NCBI GenBank assembly: GCA_037157565.1
Contig: JAZHRO010000063.1
Location: forward strand, 88,812,001-88,876,000
DNA: 64,000 nucleotides
Direction: 5' to 3'
DNA from: Thalassia testudinum
Lineage: Eukaryota > Streptophyta > Magnoliopsida > Alismatales > Hydrocharitaceae
Within the stretch, counting starts at the first letter, position 1. The number at the start of each line of letters is the position of its first letter. The notes under the pieces were generated by a model. It was given only the letters and a program-made list of their open reading frames with translations, ran no database searches and was not told where the DNA came from. Positions 11,161 to 22,775 of the stretch are shown in pieces. A program made the translations under genes and the position numbers.

Positions 11161-12314
11161 GCACAATCAAGGAGAGAATAGAAGAGAGTAAGAGGCCCTA
11201 CAGCACAAGAAAACAATCCTGTCCTTGGGTAGGATAGCCTAAAGACCTACAAACTCTCAGAACCCATCTTATGATTAAAAATGATTTAGTCTACTCCTGT
11301 CTAGTCAATCCAACCAGTTAGAGGAAGGAATTAGGGACAAGGTTCTTCCGTTGGCTTTCACCTCAAGTTCCTTTCATACCCCCTAACTACTGTCATTTGA
11401 TGGTACTTCCCTAACTAGACATCAGATGAACCAGTAGGAGCAGATAAATTGTAAATAATCTCAATATGAGCCCCAAAGAGTGAGTCTAATCATTATGGCC
11501 AACGTCTACTCAGTTTTAATTAGTCTTAGGATTATGTTGTGCTCTGGAATGTGGTGGGCCCTTAAATAGGTTGTGGCCTTAATGATCAGTTTACAAGTGT
11601 GTGCGTGTGCAACCAGAGGTTTTCATGCAAGATTACATAAGATGGGGTAAAGTTTAGGGTTTAAATCTTTCTTAGTAGCTTTTTAGGGTTCTAATTTTTT
11701 GGTTGATTCATTCAAATTTTGCTCGAACACACAAGAGGTTATGCACACATGGGTGTTTTGCTCTTTTCTCCTTCAAGAATATGTATGTCACTAGGAAATA
11801 GGAACCCTAAGAGTTTCCAACCCTATAGTTCCTGCAATTCTATCGAGTAAATTGATTTTAATTTTGAGTGGTATGGCTTAGCTCAGAACATATTTGGCTT
11901 CACAAACACCACAAGAGAAGAAGACACTCAAAATGGTTTTCCTAAGATATTAAAGTGTAAATTTTTTCAGTTCGAGATGTGGATCAAGTAACAATTCACC
12001 ACACCAATTTTTTGGGATTTTTATATTTTTTTTAGATTTTTTTGAAAGCAAGCAAACAATCTAAGTTTCAAGCACGAGCCTAAATCCATTTCTTTTATAT
12101 TTTTTTGGTAAAAGAAAAAAGGGGGCAATGCTAGGTAGGATGGTATTCACCAAAGTCTTCACAACACTTTACTCCCAATCTACCAACTTCGAGTGCACTC
12201 CTCTTGTCACTTTTGCATCAGGTTCCTACAACCAAATCAATTGAGAGAGAAGAGAGTTAGCCATCGTGAATACCACAAATGCAAATATAAAAGCAACAGG
12301 TAAGATCCATTGCC
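11161..12314 (-). other. EB leader
   Basis: Homologous to the E2 and E3 leaders, with the same order of landmarks (ACCTACAAACTC, a CCAACCAGTTAGAGG string, CTACTCAGTTTTAATTAG, GTGTGTGCGTGTGCAACCAG) and TTTAGGGTTT telobox-like motifs near 11650 and 11686. Non-coding. Confidence 0.65.
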
Positions 12315-12332
12315 TCCCTGGCAAGGAAGCCA
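12315..12332 (-). other. EB primer-binding site
   Basis: TGGCTTCCTTGCCAGGGA on the minus strand, a decayed tRNA-Asp-type PBS, preceded by the conserved GGAGGCAATG context in the leader. Confidence 0.6.
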
Positions 12333-12343
12333 AAAACTAACAT

Positions 12344-13905
12344 TGGAAATGTGATGAGATAATTCGTTCGTTGTAGCGTGCACTTACGACATCAATTTTA
12401 AAAAGATTAGACGATGAGTCCAAGTGTCAATCTCAAGGTGGTAAGAAATCAAATCTTCTTGCCGCTAAGATTTATTGCCACATGATATTCTATTTTGTTT
12501 GCTTGCGTGAAAGGAGAGAGACAAAGAGAGACTAAAAATCCATTGTATAGTATGGTAGTTATGTATCAACAAAGATAATCACAAAATATAGCAATTATAA
12601 CATAAGCATAAGGCGAATGAAGTATAAGCCTAGCCTAGAAAGCGTGAAAAGAACATCAAACATAATAGCAAAGATCACTTTTATGAATTATAAAAATCAT
12701 CTTACAAACATTAACATAAAAATAAGAGAAATGGTTGAATAAGAATGTAGAATAGAAACTAGGGAAGAACTAGAAATTATTGGTCAGAGGAGTGAGTTGA
12801 GGTAGCCACGGTGGTGGAGGAAGCTTCATCGATGGCTCGATGGCTTTGGGGACCAGTTTTGAAGCTCCAAAAGGTGGTAGAATGCTTGGTGAAGAGATAT
12901 AGAGTAAGGGGGTGTGCATGGCCTTTTATAGGTGCAAGGGGCAAATCATTTTCCATTTCCCGCACTCAGGGCCACGTAAGACACGTGCTTGCATGCACTG
13001 CGCATGCGCCGCGCACGGTACAACATAGTGTAATGCAGCACAACGTAGGAGTGCACATCTTGTACTGTAGCACTGGCGTGTGCGAGGACATCTACTGGTC
13101 ATTAGATCTTCAAGAGAGGGTAGAGATTGCACTGAGATCGCACTTCACATCACGTGTAGCCCGCTAGGGATGCATTAAATTGCTCATGTAATGATTGCCT
13201 TATCCATCTCACCAAGTGGCTGAGTGCGTGCCGCTCATCTCTAATTGAGCAGTATAATTTACTGTACCTCTTGCATTGAGAAATAGTAAACACTGGTAGG
13301 GATTCAAACCTGTGGTGCTTGCTTGATAGCGCCGTTCTCCACAAATGTGCTGAGGGTGTCTTTGTGTCAAGAAGTTGGTTGTGTGAGTGTGCAGACTCGA
13401 CTGTTGGATTGAGATCCAACAGTCGAAATTTCTCGTGCACTTCTCCTCCAAAGCATAAGGTCTGATGTAAGGTCTTCATCAGTATCTTATAGCGATGTGC
13501 CCAATTCTTGGCCATTGGATGGACATCCAGCAACCTTGATTGATGTTGGGTGCGTAATGGATGCTTGAGCAGTGCCACATGTCGCATTGTGGACTATTGA
13601 TTTGGTTAGAACTTCCCAGGCTTATTGTGGGAGCTACGGAGGTCAGATTGCAGTGATTTCAGAGCCGTTGGTTTTTGATTTTTGTCCTAAATTCATCCAT
13701 GCAGCTCGATTACTCATCTAAGACTTGTTTCAATATGCACTTGTACAACTTGGCCATTAAACATTAATTTCAAGCAATCTTAATGTAAAGATTATACTAC
13801 ATGCATGCATCGCTCCTAGACCCACTATATTATTATATTTACTCCATGAGCCCTCAAAATTGACTTTAATTGTTATAATTAACACTACTATATGAAGAGT
13901 CATCA
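12344..13905 (-). repeat. EB 5' LTR (LTR1 family)
   Basis: Minus-sense order: start TGATGACTC (13905), a degenerate ACGT-type palindrome near 13567-13588, stem-loops around 13394-13420 and 13510-13530, a tRNA-like module (13296-13350), TATA box CTATAAAAGG (12922-12931), then R/U5. The TG/CA ends are inferred from E2 and are not confirmed by a TSD. Confidence 0.65.
13296..13350 (-). other. tRNA-like module in EB LTR
   Basis: The minus strand contains GGTTTGAATCC (13300-13310), one change from the pol III B-box, preceded by CGGCGCTATCAAGC-like sequence resembling an anticodon arm. No good A-box is seen. It lies upstream of the LTR TATA box, as in the sister LTRs. Confidence 0.45.
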
Positions 13906-14608
13906 GCAGACCCGCCACACCCTGAAGAGGTTGATTTTATTCACCCTCAACTTCCTTCTCTAGACCGTTTGATAAGTCTTCATCAGTATCTTTACCTTTT
14001 GTCCTAAACCCGCCCCAGCTTGAAATGAAACCATTGCCTGCAAATTTAAAGTATGAGTTTTTGGGACCTAAAAGGATGCTCCCTGTGATTATTAGAGCTA
14101 AGTTGACTAAGGAGCAACAGCTAAAACTGATCAAGGTCCTTAAGACAAATTAAGACAAATAAAGAGGTAATTAGTTGGACCATCCATGGCATTAGAGGGA
14201 TTGAGGCATCTTATTGTAACCATCACATTTATATGGAAGATGGATCCTGTACTTCTTGCTAGACGCAGAGGAGATTAGACCCTAATATGTGAAAAGTGGT
14301 AAAAAAGGAAATCATCAAGTGGCTCAATGTAGGAATTATTTACCCAATTTCTGATAGTCTCTGGGTTAGCCCTATGCAGATTGTTCCAAGAAGGTGGGAA
14401 TAACCATGGTGACTAATGAGATAGGGGAATCCATCACGACTCATTCAAGTTCCTCTTGGAGAGTTTGTAGCAATTATAGGAAGCTAAGCACAACCACCAA
14501 AATGGATCATTTTCCTCTGCCCTTTATTGACCAAATCCTTGAGAAGTTAGCCAGGCAAAAGTACTTTTCTTTCCTGGATAGTTATTCGGGATATAACCAA
14601 GTCGCTAT
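13906..14608 (+). pseudogene. Athila-type reverse transcriptase fragment
   Basis: Translated with stops ignored, it runs from the protease-RT linker into RT: a GWTI-like block (SWTIHGIRGI), an RRLDPNM motif, an IIYPISDS block, then WRVCSNYRKLS, HFPLPFIDQILEKLA and FLDSYSGYNQVAI, ending just before the catalytic YMDD region. These are hallmark Athila RT blocks. Several stops are present, so it is dead. It stops at 14608 exactly where an LTR2 TG terminus starts, so RT was cut by that insertion. The left end abuts the EB LTR. Confidence 0.85.
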
Positions 14609-16064
14609 TGATGAGTCCAATTTATTGGACACTTAATTAACCTAAGTACATTTGAAACATGCCTCATTAGATTGTAATTATTTAGAACTAAGTGTTAGTT
14701 TATCTTAATTAGAGATATTTTATTACAACTTCATACATATATGTTTATGCAGGGACATGTGTGCAAATTCCCAAAACTCATACTTGACCACCAACTCCAC
14801 TACCAACCATGCACTATTCCTCACCAACCTCAGCACACCACTTCCCAACCGCCTCACTACTACCGTTAAGCTATTGGAGGAGGCCGAGTCCTCAGGGAAA
14901 AGCAATGACAGAATATCTATAAGTGAGCGAGCGAGGGGGCGACCACGAGATCTCCTTCAACCTCCACCGTGAAACCTACTTTCACCGTGAACCGAAGCAT
15001 GCACTGTAGATCGACACCAGCCCCGCCTCTCCTTTGCTTGCCTCAACGTGGTGGTGCTCAGTGATAGAGAGCACCACCACCACCAGCTCTTCCCCTAACA
15101 TCTCCTTCCCATCACCAATGCCATCCATACTCGACCCCCTCACCTAGCCACCCACCACGACCACCCATCACCACCTTCACCTCCTCCACCGAAACCCCCC
15201 TCACTTCACACACCCTTCGTCAACCACTGTGCCCCTCCTCCTTTTCATTCCTCACCCACCACCCTCTAAATGTAGAACGAGGGATCACCCCCCCAACCGC
15301 ACCACGTCATGCCCCTTCCTCCTTTATCTTCTTCTACCCTCCTCCTTTGTTCATCTTCTCCACCAAAAGGAACCCATCACTGCCAACACCACCACCGCCT
15401 CAATTCATCACCTTTGACAACGTAGCTACTACTGATGCACTCCCAGCTGCTGCCTGATGTCAATACTGCCTCGAGTGACTCCACTGTCGACCACAAACAC
15501 ACTAACAGCACCCATCGTTGGCATCATTCCCCACGCCGTCCCATCATGTCCGGCTGCCATCCTCTTCGTTGTCACCACCAGAACGAGGACCACACTCTAG
15601 AGAACCCTTACACGCGACCACGCCGCAGGTCGTGCGCTCCTCTACGCGTGCAATCCACCCCTCTCCCTTCCCCTATTTCCCTATAGTACCATGGGTATTT
15701 GTTGGTTTGATTTTTTTGGTTGGAAGCAATTATTGCATTATTTTTTATATTATTTTATTATGATGCAATTGCATGCCAAGCCCTTTCACTACCTTTTCCT
15801 CTTTGTTTTATATCTTGAAATGGATGGACTTGAATGAGATGTTAACATTTGATTAAAAGCAAAGAATAATTTCTCAAACATGATTTCATGAGGGAAACAT
15901 TTGTGAGTTTTTATTAGGTTCATTCCTCCTCGTGGATAGGACCTACCTTTCATGGTTAAATTTTTATTAATTAATAATTTGATTATCGATTTTCCACCAC
16001 GCAAAAATACAACAACGTATTATTTTTGTTGCTGATATCTTCATTAAGAGAAAAACAAGTTGTT
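14609..16064 (+). repeat. LTR2-A 5' LTR
   Basis: Aligns with the H2 LTRs (34330 and 51696): start TGATGAGTCC, a TGGACACTTAATTAACCTAAG block, the 'tgatagagagcacca' landmark (15062), a C-rich CCA/CTC tract (about 15000-15690), then an AT-rich U5 with 'gattttccaccac' before the PBS. About 200 bp shorter than the H2 LTRs. The 3' terminus is degenerate. Confidence 0.75.
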
Positions 16065-16067
16065 AAA

Positions 16068-16085
16068 TGGCACCATTGCCAGGGA
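16068..16085 (+). other. LTR2-A primer-binding site
   Basis: TGGCACCATTGCCAGGGA, three changes from the tRNA-Asp complement TGGCGCCGTTGCCGGGGA, followed by GGCAAC and placed 3 bp after the LTR end. Confidence 0.8.
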
Positions 16086-16522
16086 GGCAACGAGCCTAAT
16101 AAACTCGCATGTATCTTTTATTCATAGTGATTCCTAATTCGAGCTATATATTCATTGATCTATCATTTTTCTATGCGAGGTACGTCCTTGAGGAGGAGGC
16201 GCACATAGCGAAAGCTTGTCTTGGTGGACCTTGTCACCACCTTGAGGATAATTATAGTTGCACATAGGCCTTGATCCCACGCACTTTAAGGGCACAGAGG
16301 AACATTTGGTAGCATTTAGCCTCTTAGATTTCTGATTTCCCATATTAGAGTAGACTCTTTAGAATTTAGTTTAATTAACTATTTTCTCAAACTTGAAACC
16401 TAGGGCTAGTTTCTGGGGGGTGTCACCAGTTCTTTAGATACTATGTTTATTCTATCTATGGTAGTTAGTTTCTTTTGATTGCACATATATAACGAAAAAA
16501 TGAAATCCGAGCTACCTACTAG
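16086..16522 (+). other. LTR2-A leader, part 1
   Basis: Aligns with 39012-39513 in H2 (CATTGATCTATCATT, GAGGTACGT, 'ggccttgatcccac', GAGCTACCTACTAGAAG). It stops at the E2 insertion and resumes at 24599. Confidence 0.7.
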
Positions 16523-18366
16523 AAGTTCGGGTGTTTCTTGTGAGTAAAATTAGGGTTTTGGAGAACCTGTCGTCGTAGTCACAAAATATCACTACCAAAT
16601 AAAATTTATACCGAAACTCGAAGTGAGTCCTGGGTTAAACACAGAGAGGCGAACGTTTGGTTTGATATCCGCGCTTTGACTTTATTTGTTTTTGTTGCTT
16701 TTATCTTTTGAGATTTTTTTTTGGTATTTTTATAGGATAGAATATCAAGTACGATAGTTGTTACCTAATCTACTCTAATAGAATAAGAAAGAGAGTGAGA
16801 GAGAGAGAGAGGGAGGGAGAGAACATCAATATATATATTTAAACAAAGTTTTCTACAAATAGTCAATAAATTACAACTATACTAAAAATCGATAAATGAT
16901 AAAGGTGAGAAGAAGCCCCCTCATCGATCGATTGGAGGACAACTCGCTCTGACGGTACCCCGGACGAAGGTGGGCAGGAGCTGGATGAAGAAGAATGGTG
17001 TCAGAGGAAGGAGGATGGGGCAGGATGGCTTCGCGGCGAGGATCTACTTCCCAAACGTGGTGAGAGGACGTCCATGGGATGCTCCATGAAGTGGGGTGAG
17101 AAGTGGGAAAAATATTTGATTTTCTACTCTAGAGGAGCATCCTAGGCTTGGGACAAGTTCTCTCTAGAGCCTTGTAGGTGGTGAGTGAGAGAAAGGAAGA
17201 GATGAAGAATGGAGGGGTGTAGGTCCTTTTATAGTGGAGGAGAGGAGGCAAAATTAGATCATGAGTCAATAGCAACATTTAAAATCGTTGCTAAAGATCC
17301 ACCTCAAACATCACTGAAGGACCCCAACGAACGCACATGCCCGTGCGTGCTCACGCACACTAGTGCTCACGCGCCCACAGCTATCACGCTTCGTCGAAGG
17401 AGAACCATTTGATTCGATTCGTACGACTGAGGAGAGATCGCAGATTGTGCCATCAGATCATATCGTGTCGGAGCGCGTACGATCGAGAGTTTATTCGCAC
17501 GTGATCACGCACGCTCGCACTGCTGGGCATCCATGAGTCCACGTGGAAACGCCCGCACTGTCGATCGCTGATCGCACAACCCAAGTTGGCGCTCGTGCTC
17601 GCACTGTTAATCTCATGCTTCTGCAGGGATTCAACCGTGCACCCGAGGCGTGAGAATGTCACTCATCACCAATGCACTACCTTGCGGATTGTCACGAAGA
17701 TCATCCAATGCACAACCGTTCACAGCCATTGGATGAAGATCTAACGACCGTGAGCTCTTAGAGAGTGTATGATGTTGGGAGGGAGGCAACGTGGATTCAC
17801 AAGAGCCATTGGATGGACATCCAACAACCTAGATCTCATGACGGGAAGCACCTTTGACGAGGGGTGACTAATGAGGCCAGATTTGGGCGACTAGATGGCA
17901 CCACGTGGCACTATTCTGGCCGTCCATCTTCTTTACTTTGTAGATGACACCATGGAGTCGACTTGGATCAATTTTTACACCGCTAGGCTACAATCATCGA
18001 TCTGAATCCATTCATGCAGTTGGATTTGTCATGTGAGGTTCCGATTGCTACCACCTTGCCCCTAGGCCTTTAATCTTCCTCGGATTGCATAATGTGCTAC
18101 AGGACTCGGATCAAGACGATTTCGAAGGTGTTAGACTCCGATCGTCATCCTGATCAGATTCGTATGGTTGGATCATCAATCCGAGGCCCCGAAATAAATC
18201 CCCTTCTCCCATGACTACAAAAGGTGCAAATTAACCTAAAATTTATATAATCTATTCTAAATGTAGAATGATGCATCCTATGCAATATTTATAATATGGA
18301 AAGCATCTCTAAGCATAGGAAAATGCATAAATAGGCATTTTATCCTAAATAGATGTGTATACATCA
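16523..18366 (-). repeat. E2 3' LTR
   Basis: Pairs with 22776-24598 over its whole length. Minus-sense modules: start TGATGTATACACATC, palindrome site (17894-17915), stem-loops (17725-17745, 17814-17832), tRNA-like module (17627-17679), TATA box CTATAAAAGG (17225-17234), R region with the 'gcttgtcccaagcc' block, and a GA-rich stretch. The terminal TG/CA at 16523 is degenerate. Confidence 0.8.
17627..17679 (-). other. tRNA-like module in E2 3' LTR
   Basis: The minus strand carries A-box TAGTGCATTGG (17669-17679), a perfect match to TRGYNNANNGG, and a one-base-short B-box GGTTGAATCC (17627-17636), about 33 nt apart, within the normal tRNA range. The stem complementarity of a real tRNA is eroded. 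Confidence 0.55.
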
Positions 18367-18390
18367 TACCCCCATGCCTATCTTTTGCTA
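18367..18390 (-). other. E2 polypurine tract
   Basis: The minus strand reads AAAAGATAGGCATGGGGGTA immediately before the 3' LTR. The same string ends the internal regions of E3 and E4. Confidence 0.8.
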
Positions 18391-19989
18391 GTCCCTAGCA
18401 AAATAAACTAAATGCTATGTATAAAAAGAGAAGTAGGACTTGAGTGCTTAAGGCATTAGTTGTTTATTAACAAAAGAAAATTTCAACTAAGGTCCTAAGC
18501 TATGAAGACTCAACAGTGCCCGAGAGCTTGTCAAAATATAGACTGCCCAAGACCTTGCCTTATTTTGAAAAGGGAAGGTATATTTTTTTCTATTTTTGTC
18601 CTTCTTTTCTTTTTTTTTTGGATTTTTGAGTTTAGAGTTTCGAGGCAAATTTCTATGGCTGCCCAACCCACCCAAGACTCGAAAAGAACTTCAAGTTCTA
18701 AGCATCTTGTGAAAAGTGATAGACTCACTAGGCGGCCGTTAAAATGGACTTCTGGTTTCTACGACCCTAGGTGACCTTAAGTGTTTCTACTTAAATGTTT
18801 ATCTATTCAACCGGTAGCTTTCTCCCTACTTTTTCTATTTCTTTATGGGGTCAACACGAGGCTGAACCTAGTTATATCTCCCCAATTTATTCTACTTCCC
18901 TGATTCTTCCCTAATTGTCTTGGAAATTATTTATGCATTTTTGCGAGTTAGGCTCTGGACAACCAGCCACTAGGCTGTTACCCACGACAACTTGCCAACC
19001 AGACTCGTGCGATGAAGTGTGGCTTTTTTTTTTTTCTCCTTGTCTATTTTTCTTTTTTTTTCTATTTTATTTTAGTATCATTTTTTTCTTTTTCTAAGTA
19101 GGTGGCTTCCCTGATTTAAGATTTACCTAAAAGTAGTAGAATGAGTATGGTCATCTAGTTGGGCTCTGAACAACCGGCCAATGGGTTGTTACCCATGACA
19201 ACTTGCTAGCCATACTACCCTAGAAAGTCCATTAGCTACCTAATTTTCATAAAAACCACCGAAAAGTAAGTCAGTGAAAATAGTGTGTAGATGCTTTATA
19301 TTTAAAGTCCTCTCAAATCAAAGGACAGGTTGATAAGTCACATAATTATCACCCCAATTTATTAGTCAAATTAAAGAAAAACTAATGTGGCAAGGACTCG
19401 AGAACAAGTCCATATTTTAGTGGACACCAGAGCTAATTAAGCCCAAAGACCTGAAGAGTCTAAGTGTTCTAGTTCTAAGGTATTGTTTCCTAAAGTTAAC
19501 AACTCTTAATGCCTAAGTTCTCTTCTCCTAATTCTATTTTTTTTTTGTTTTTTTGGATTTTAATATTTCTTTTAAAGAAAATAAAAGAAATTCCATGTAG
19601 TTAACAAAATGATTTCAGATTTTAGAATTAAGTATCTACCCCCCATGCCTAAATGATGCAATGTCCTCATTGTAAAAATAAAGACATAAAAAGGGCGGAA
19701 TAAATAGAATATCACCTGAATTTCGTGATAAATTTGTTCAGCTCTGCAGAGAATATACACAAGTGCTAAGTTTATTGCCTTTAACTAGGCATAAGATACA
19801 AACAAGGAAGAAACTAAGAATTCACAAGTGCAGGTTAGGATCAAAATTAAAAGATTGATCCTCAAACCCACTAGCAGGAGATGTCCACAAATGTTGACCA
19901 GATTATGGTGCAGACCCATGCCCTAAGGTCGAGTGGTTCTAAGGTTCTGGATGAAAATCACCTAGAACCAGAGATCATTGTGCTTTTGG
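18391..19989 (-). other. E2 3' structured non-coding region
   Basis: Homologous to 43286-44943 in E3 and 59816-61363 in E4. It holds two ~58-bp related repeats (18951-19012 and 19164-19218) containing an ATGGGT/ACCCAT hairpin (perfect in the second, eroded in the first), a second hairpin with GATAAGT near 19330, T-rich tracts, and a second PPT-like GGCATGGGGGG (minus) near 19640 next to the AATGAGGACATTG landmark. No ORF. Confidence 0.7.
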
Positions 19990-21515
19990 GGTTGGGCCTG
20001 TGACTTTGGGGTATGCAACCCAAGTCTGAAATTCTGGACAAAATAAAGTTTTAAACTAATAGGAGTATTTGTCCATTTGGAATTTGGCTCAAAAAGATAA
20101 TCCACTATTCTATACTTGGGTTGAAAATCCTCAGGATCAAAAATATCGTAAGGGTCCTAGGAGAAATTAGGCGATTTGAGGCAAATAGGAACCCTTAGAG
20201 ATCCATACTCCTATCTTCCTTGGAGTTAACTTCCAAGATCTTAATTTCCAAATTCCTATCCTCCAAGATCAATGTTTCCAGGATCTCATGATCATTGTAC
20301 ACCCATCAAAGATATCCAAGTCAAACAATTGTGGCTAGATCAGAATTGACTTGGATTCAATGATTTCCAAATCAAAATCATTCATCTCTTTGGGGTGTGT
20401 TTGAAGATTAGGGCTGCAAATTAGATCATCTATTATAATAAGATAGGAATCCTCCATGTCAACCCCAATCAGATCATAATCCTCAGTTATAGGGCCATTA
20501 AATGATTGATCAGATTCCTTTGGCTTGTTTGTCTCACTAAAATCATCTTCTTGAAGATCAAGTGAGACTTCACTAAGAGATTCCTTACCCTCAAAATCAA
20601 AGAATTCATCATCCTCATTTATATATGTATCAAAGTTATCTATCATTTCCTGGTCCATGGAAACATATTTTTCCTCATTTCCTGGCTTAGGAATCTTTGG
20701 TGAGATAATCGGTTCATCCTCAATGGGTTCCTCTAGACCAACCTGGTCATCCTTGGTCTCATACAAATTATACTCCTCAACAGGTGCCTGAGCAGGTTCT
20801 GACATTGACTCTCCTGAAGGAGGTTCATCCTGAGAAACATCCAAAGATTGGACTAGGGCAACCACAAATTTCATCCTCAATCTCAACAATTTCCCCAGCA
20901 AAAACTCACCCTTGCCCTTATCCTCGATATCTTGGAGCCAATCCAATAACGAACTATTCAAGTCGTCAATCATTTTAATCAGGGGCTCCAATTCTTCATT
21001 GTAGGGTGTTGGTTGGGTTTCTAAAGATCATATGGTGTTCCTCACATTGGCCAACACCTTATCTTGGATCTGGTTCACCTGACCTGAATGGTTTGGTTCA
21101 AGGTTGGGTGTGTTTGGGTTGAATCTAGGGGAGTCAAGCAATTGAGGTTCTTGGGTTCCTCCCTAGTAGTAGGTCATTTTGGGTTGTTCAACAAATGGTG
21201 GTGACCTATATTTAGTATAATCCTAGGGAGGGTAGGTGTTATAATAATCATATCTTTCCTAATTGTTGATCGGGTTAGTTTATTCATAAGAGGGTGGTGA
21301 TCTATAATTAGTGTAGCTCTAGGAAGGATAATAATCATAATCATGATGTCCAGGGTTAGGTCATAGACATTGAGGTCCGGAATCATATCCCTAATCAAAG
21401 TTATCCCAACTAGGGGATGGGTAGTCGTAAGTCTGGTCGAGATAGTAATCATCTTTGGGATAAGTGGTAGTAGGATGGTAGGATTGGAAATGTGGTAGGA
21501 TGTGGAAGGAGACAT
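19990..21515 (-). pseudogene. E2 ORF: Tyr-rich/acidic protein of the non-autonomous family
   Basis: The start ATG is at 21513-21515 (M-S-P-S-T-S, as in M-Y-PSTS of E3 and M-D-PSTS of E4). The N-terminal third is frameshifted here. The open part (20991 down to 20335, 218 aa) begins with MEPLIKMIDDLNSS, followed by LLDWLQDIEDKG and GEFLLGKLLRLRMKFVVAL, a helical basic segment, then a long acidic region with many DE runs (for example NEDDEFFDFEGKE). A C-terminal DPYDIFD-like block is still visible downstream in another frame. No zinc knuckle, protease or RT. Not recognised; possibly a structural or accessory protein. Confidence 0.65.
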
Positions 21516-22754
21516 GGTGAAGTAGGAGGGAAAACAAAACAGAGAAAGGTGCCCTGCAATACAATCAACCATGCCTATCCTTAGGTGGGTAGCCTAAAGA
21601 CCTACAGACTCCTAGGACCCATTTTGAGATGAAAGAAATGATTTGGTTTACTTCTATTCAGTCAATCCAACCAGTTAGAGGGAGGCATTGGGGAGAAGGT
21701 TCTTCCCTTGGCTTGCGCCTATGATTTCTTTGATACACCCTAGCCACGATCGTTTGACTATGCTCCCTAGCTGGACATTAGATGAACCGGTAGAAGCAGA
21801 TTAATTGAAAAGAATCTCAGTTGGAGTCCCAAAGAACGAGTTAATCCTTAAGGCCAACGTCTACAAAGTTTTAATTAGGCTTAGGATGATTATGCTCTTG
21901 GAATGTGATGGGCTTTTTAGATGGGTTGTGCCCTTAATTATCAATTAAAATGTGTATGTGTGCACAACCAGGGTTTTCAAACAAGGTTATTTTATGATGT
22001 GTCTTTTAGGGTTTAACCTTGTTTAGTAGCTTTTAGGGTTTAATATTTAGGTTCGCTCAACCAGGTTCAATAGAACACTCCAAGTTTTGCAAGCACTGGT
22101 GATGATATATTCCTTTAAAAATCAGAAATAATGTGGAGTGCCTAGTTAGTTACTAAAAATTGAACCCTAAATGGCAAGCTACTTGATGGATTAGTTTTAA
22201 ATTGAGTTGTGCGACCCAAAGAGTTCAAGCAATTGGCCTATTGCACCACTTGATTAAAGCACACAAAAATGTTTAACCTAATCAAATTTATACTCATTTA
22301 TTTGTGTGTTGAGTTGAAGTGTTCCGGGTCCACACATCAGATCCCAGGTTAAGTGGTAGAATCAAAGTGATTGTACGCCTTAGGTCAATAAATTTGTGGG
22401 TGTTTAAGGTGTCTTACTTTTAGCTTAATCCCACAAGAAGAGGAGTAATTTTTTTTTGTATTTTAATTTATGTGGGTGGATGAGTTGAGTGGAGTGACAA
22501 TAAAACAACTAAAATCTAACCTAGGGTTTATGCAAGCACCTAAGTTGATTTGAGTTTGAGCTATTAGATGATGGAATGGAAATCTAATGGGTGGGTGGTC
22601 AGGAAAACTTATAGAACCTTCATCAGCACTTTTTTTGAATCTAACCGGTCTGGCCTACATTGAAAGAGTACCTACAATCACAGTAAGATTAGAGAAAAAG
22701 TGAGATAAAAGTTAAGTAAGGTTGAAAATGCAGAAAAAACCAAAGAGCATTGCC
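21516..22754 (-). other. E2 leader
   Basis: Long leader between PBS and ORF, shared with E1, EB, E3 and E4. It has two TTTAGGGTTTA telobox-like motifs (22005-22015 and 22031-22042) and a T-rich stretch near 22450. Confidence 0.7.
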
Positions 22755-22772
22755 TCCCTGGCAACGGTGCCA
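22755..22772 (-). other. E2 primer-binding site
   Basis: TGGCACCGTTGCCAGGGA on the minus strand, two changes from the tRNA-Asp complement, 3 bp from the LTR end. Confidence 0.85.
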
Positions 22773-22775
22773 GAA

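Larger units (their letters stand above)
10778..13905 (-). mobile_element. EB: partial non-autonomous Athila-like element
   Basis: In minus order there is an LTR1-type 5' LTR (12344-13905), a PBS (12315-12332) and a leader (to about 11161) clearly homologous to E2 and E3, including the 'aggatagcctaaagacctacaaactc' landmark near 11230. The ORF, 3' region and 3' LTR are not found. They are deleted, or the part beyond 10778 was displaced by the copia-like LTR and E1. Confidence 0.65.

Noticed and set aside
13150..13587. 145-codon minus-strand ORF in the EB LTR
   Set aside because: Spans U3 modules (stem-loop and tRNA-like segment); no family resemblance and not kept open in sister LTRs.
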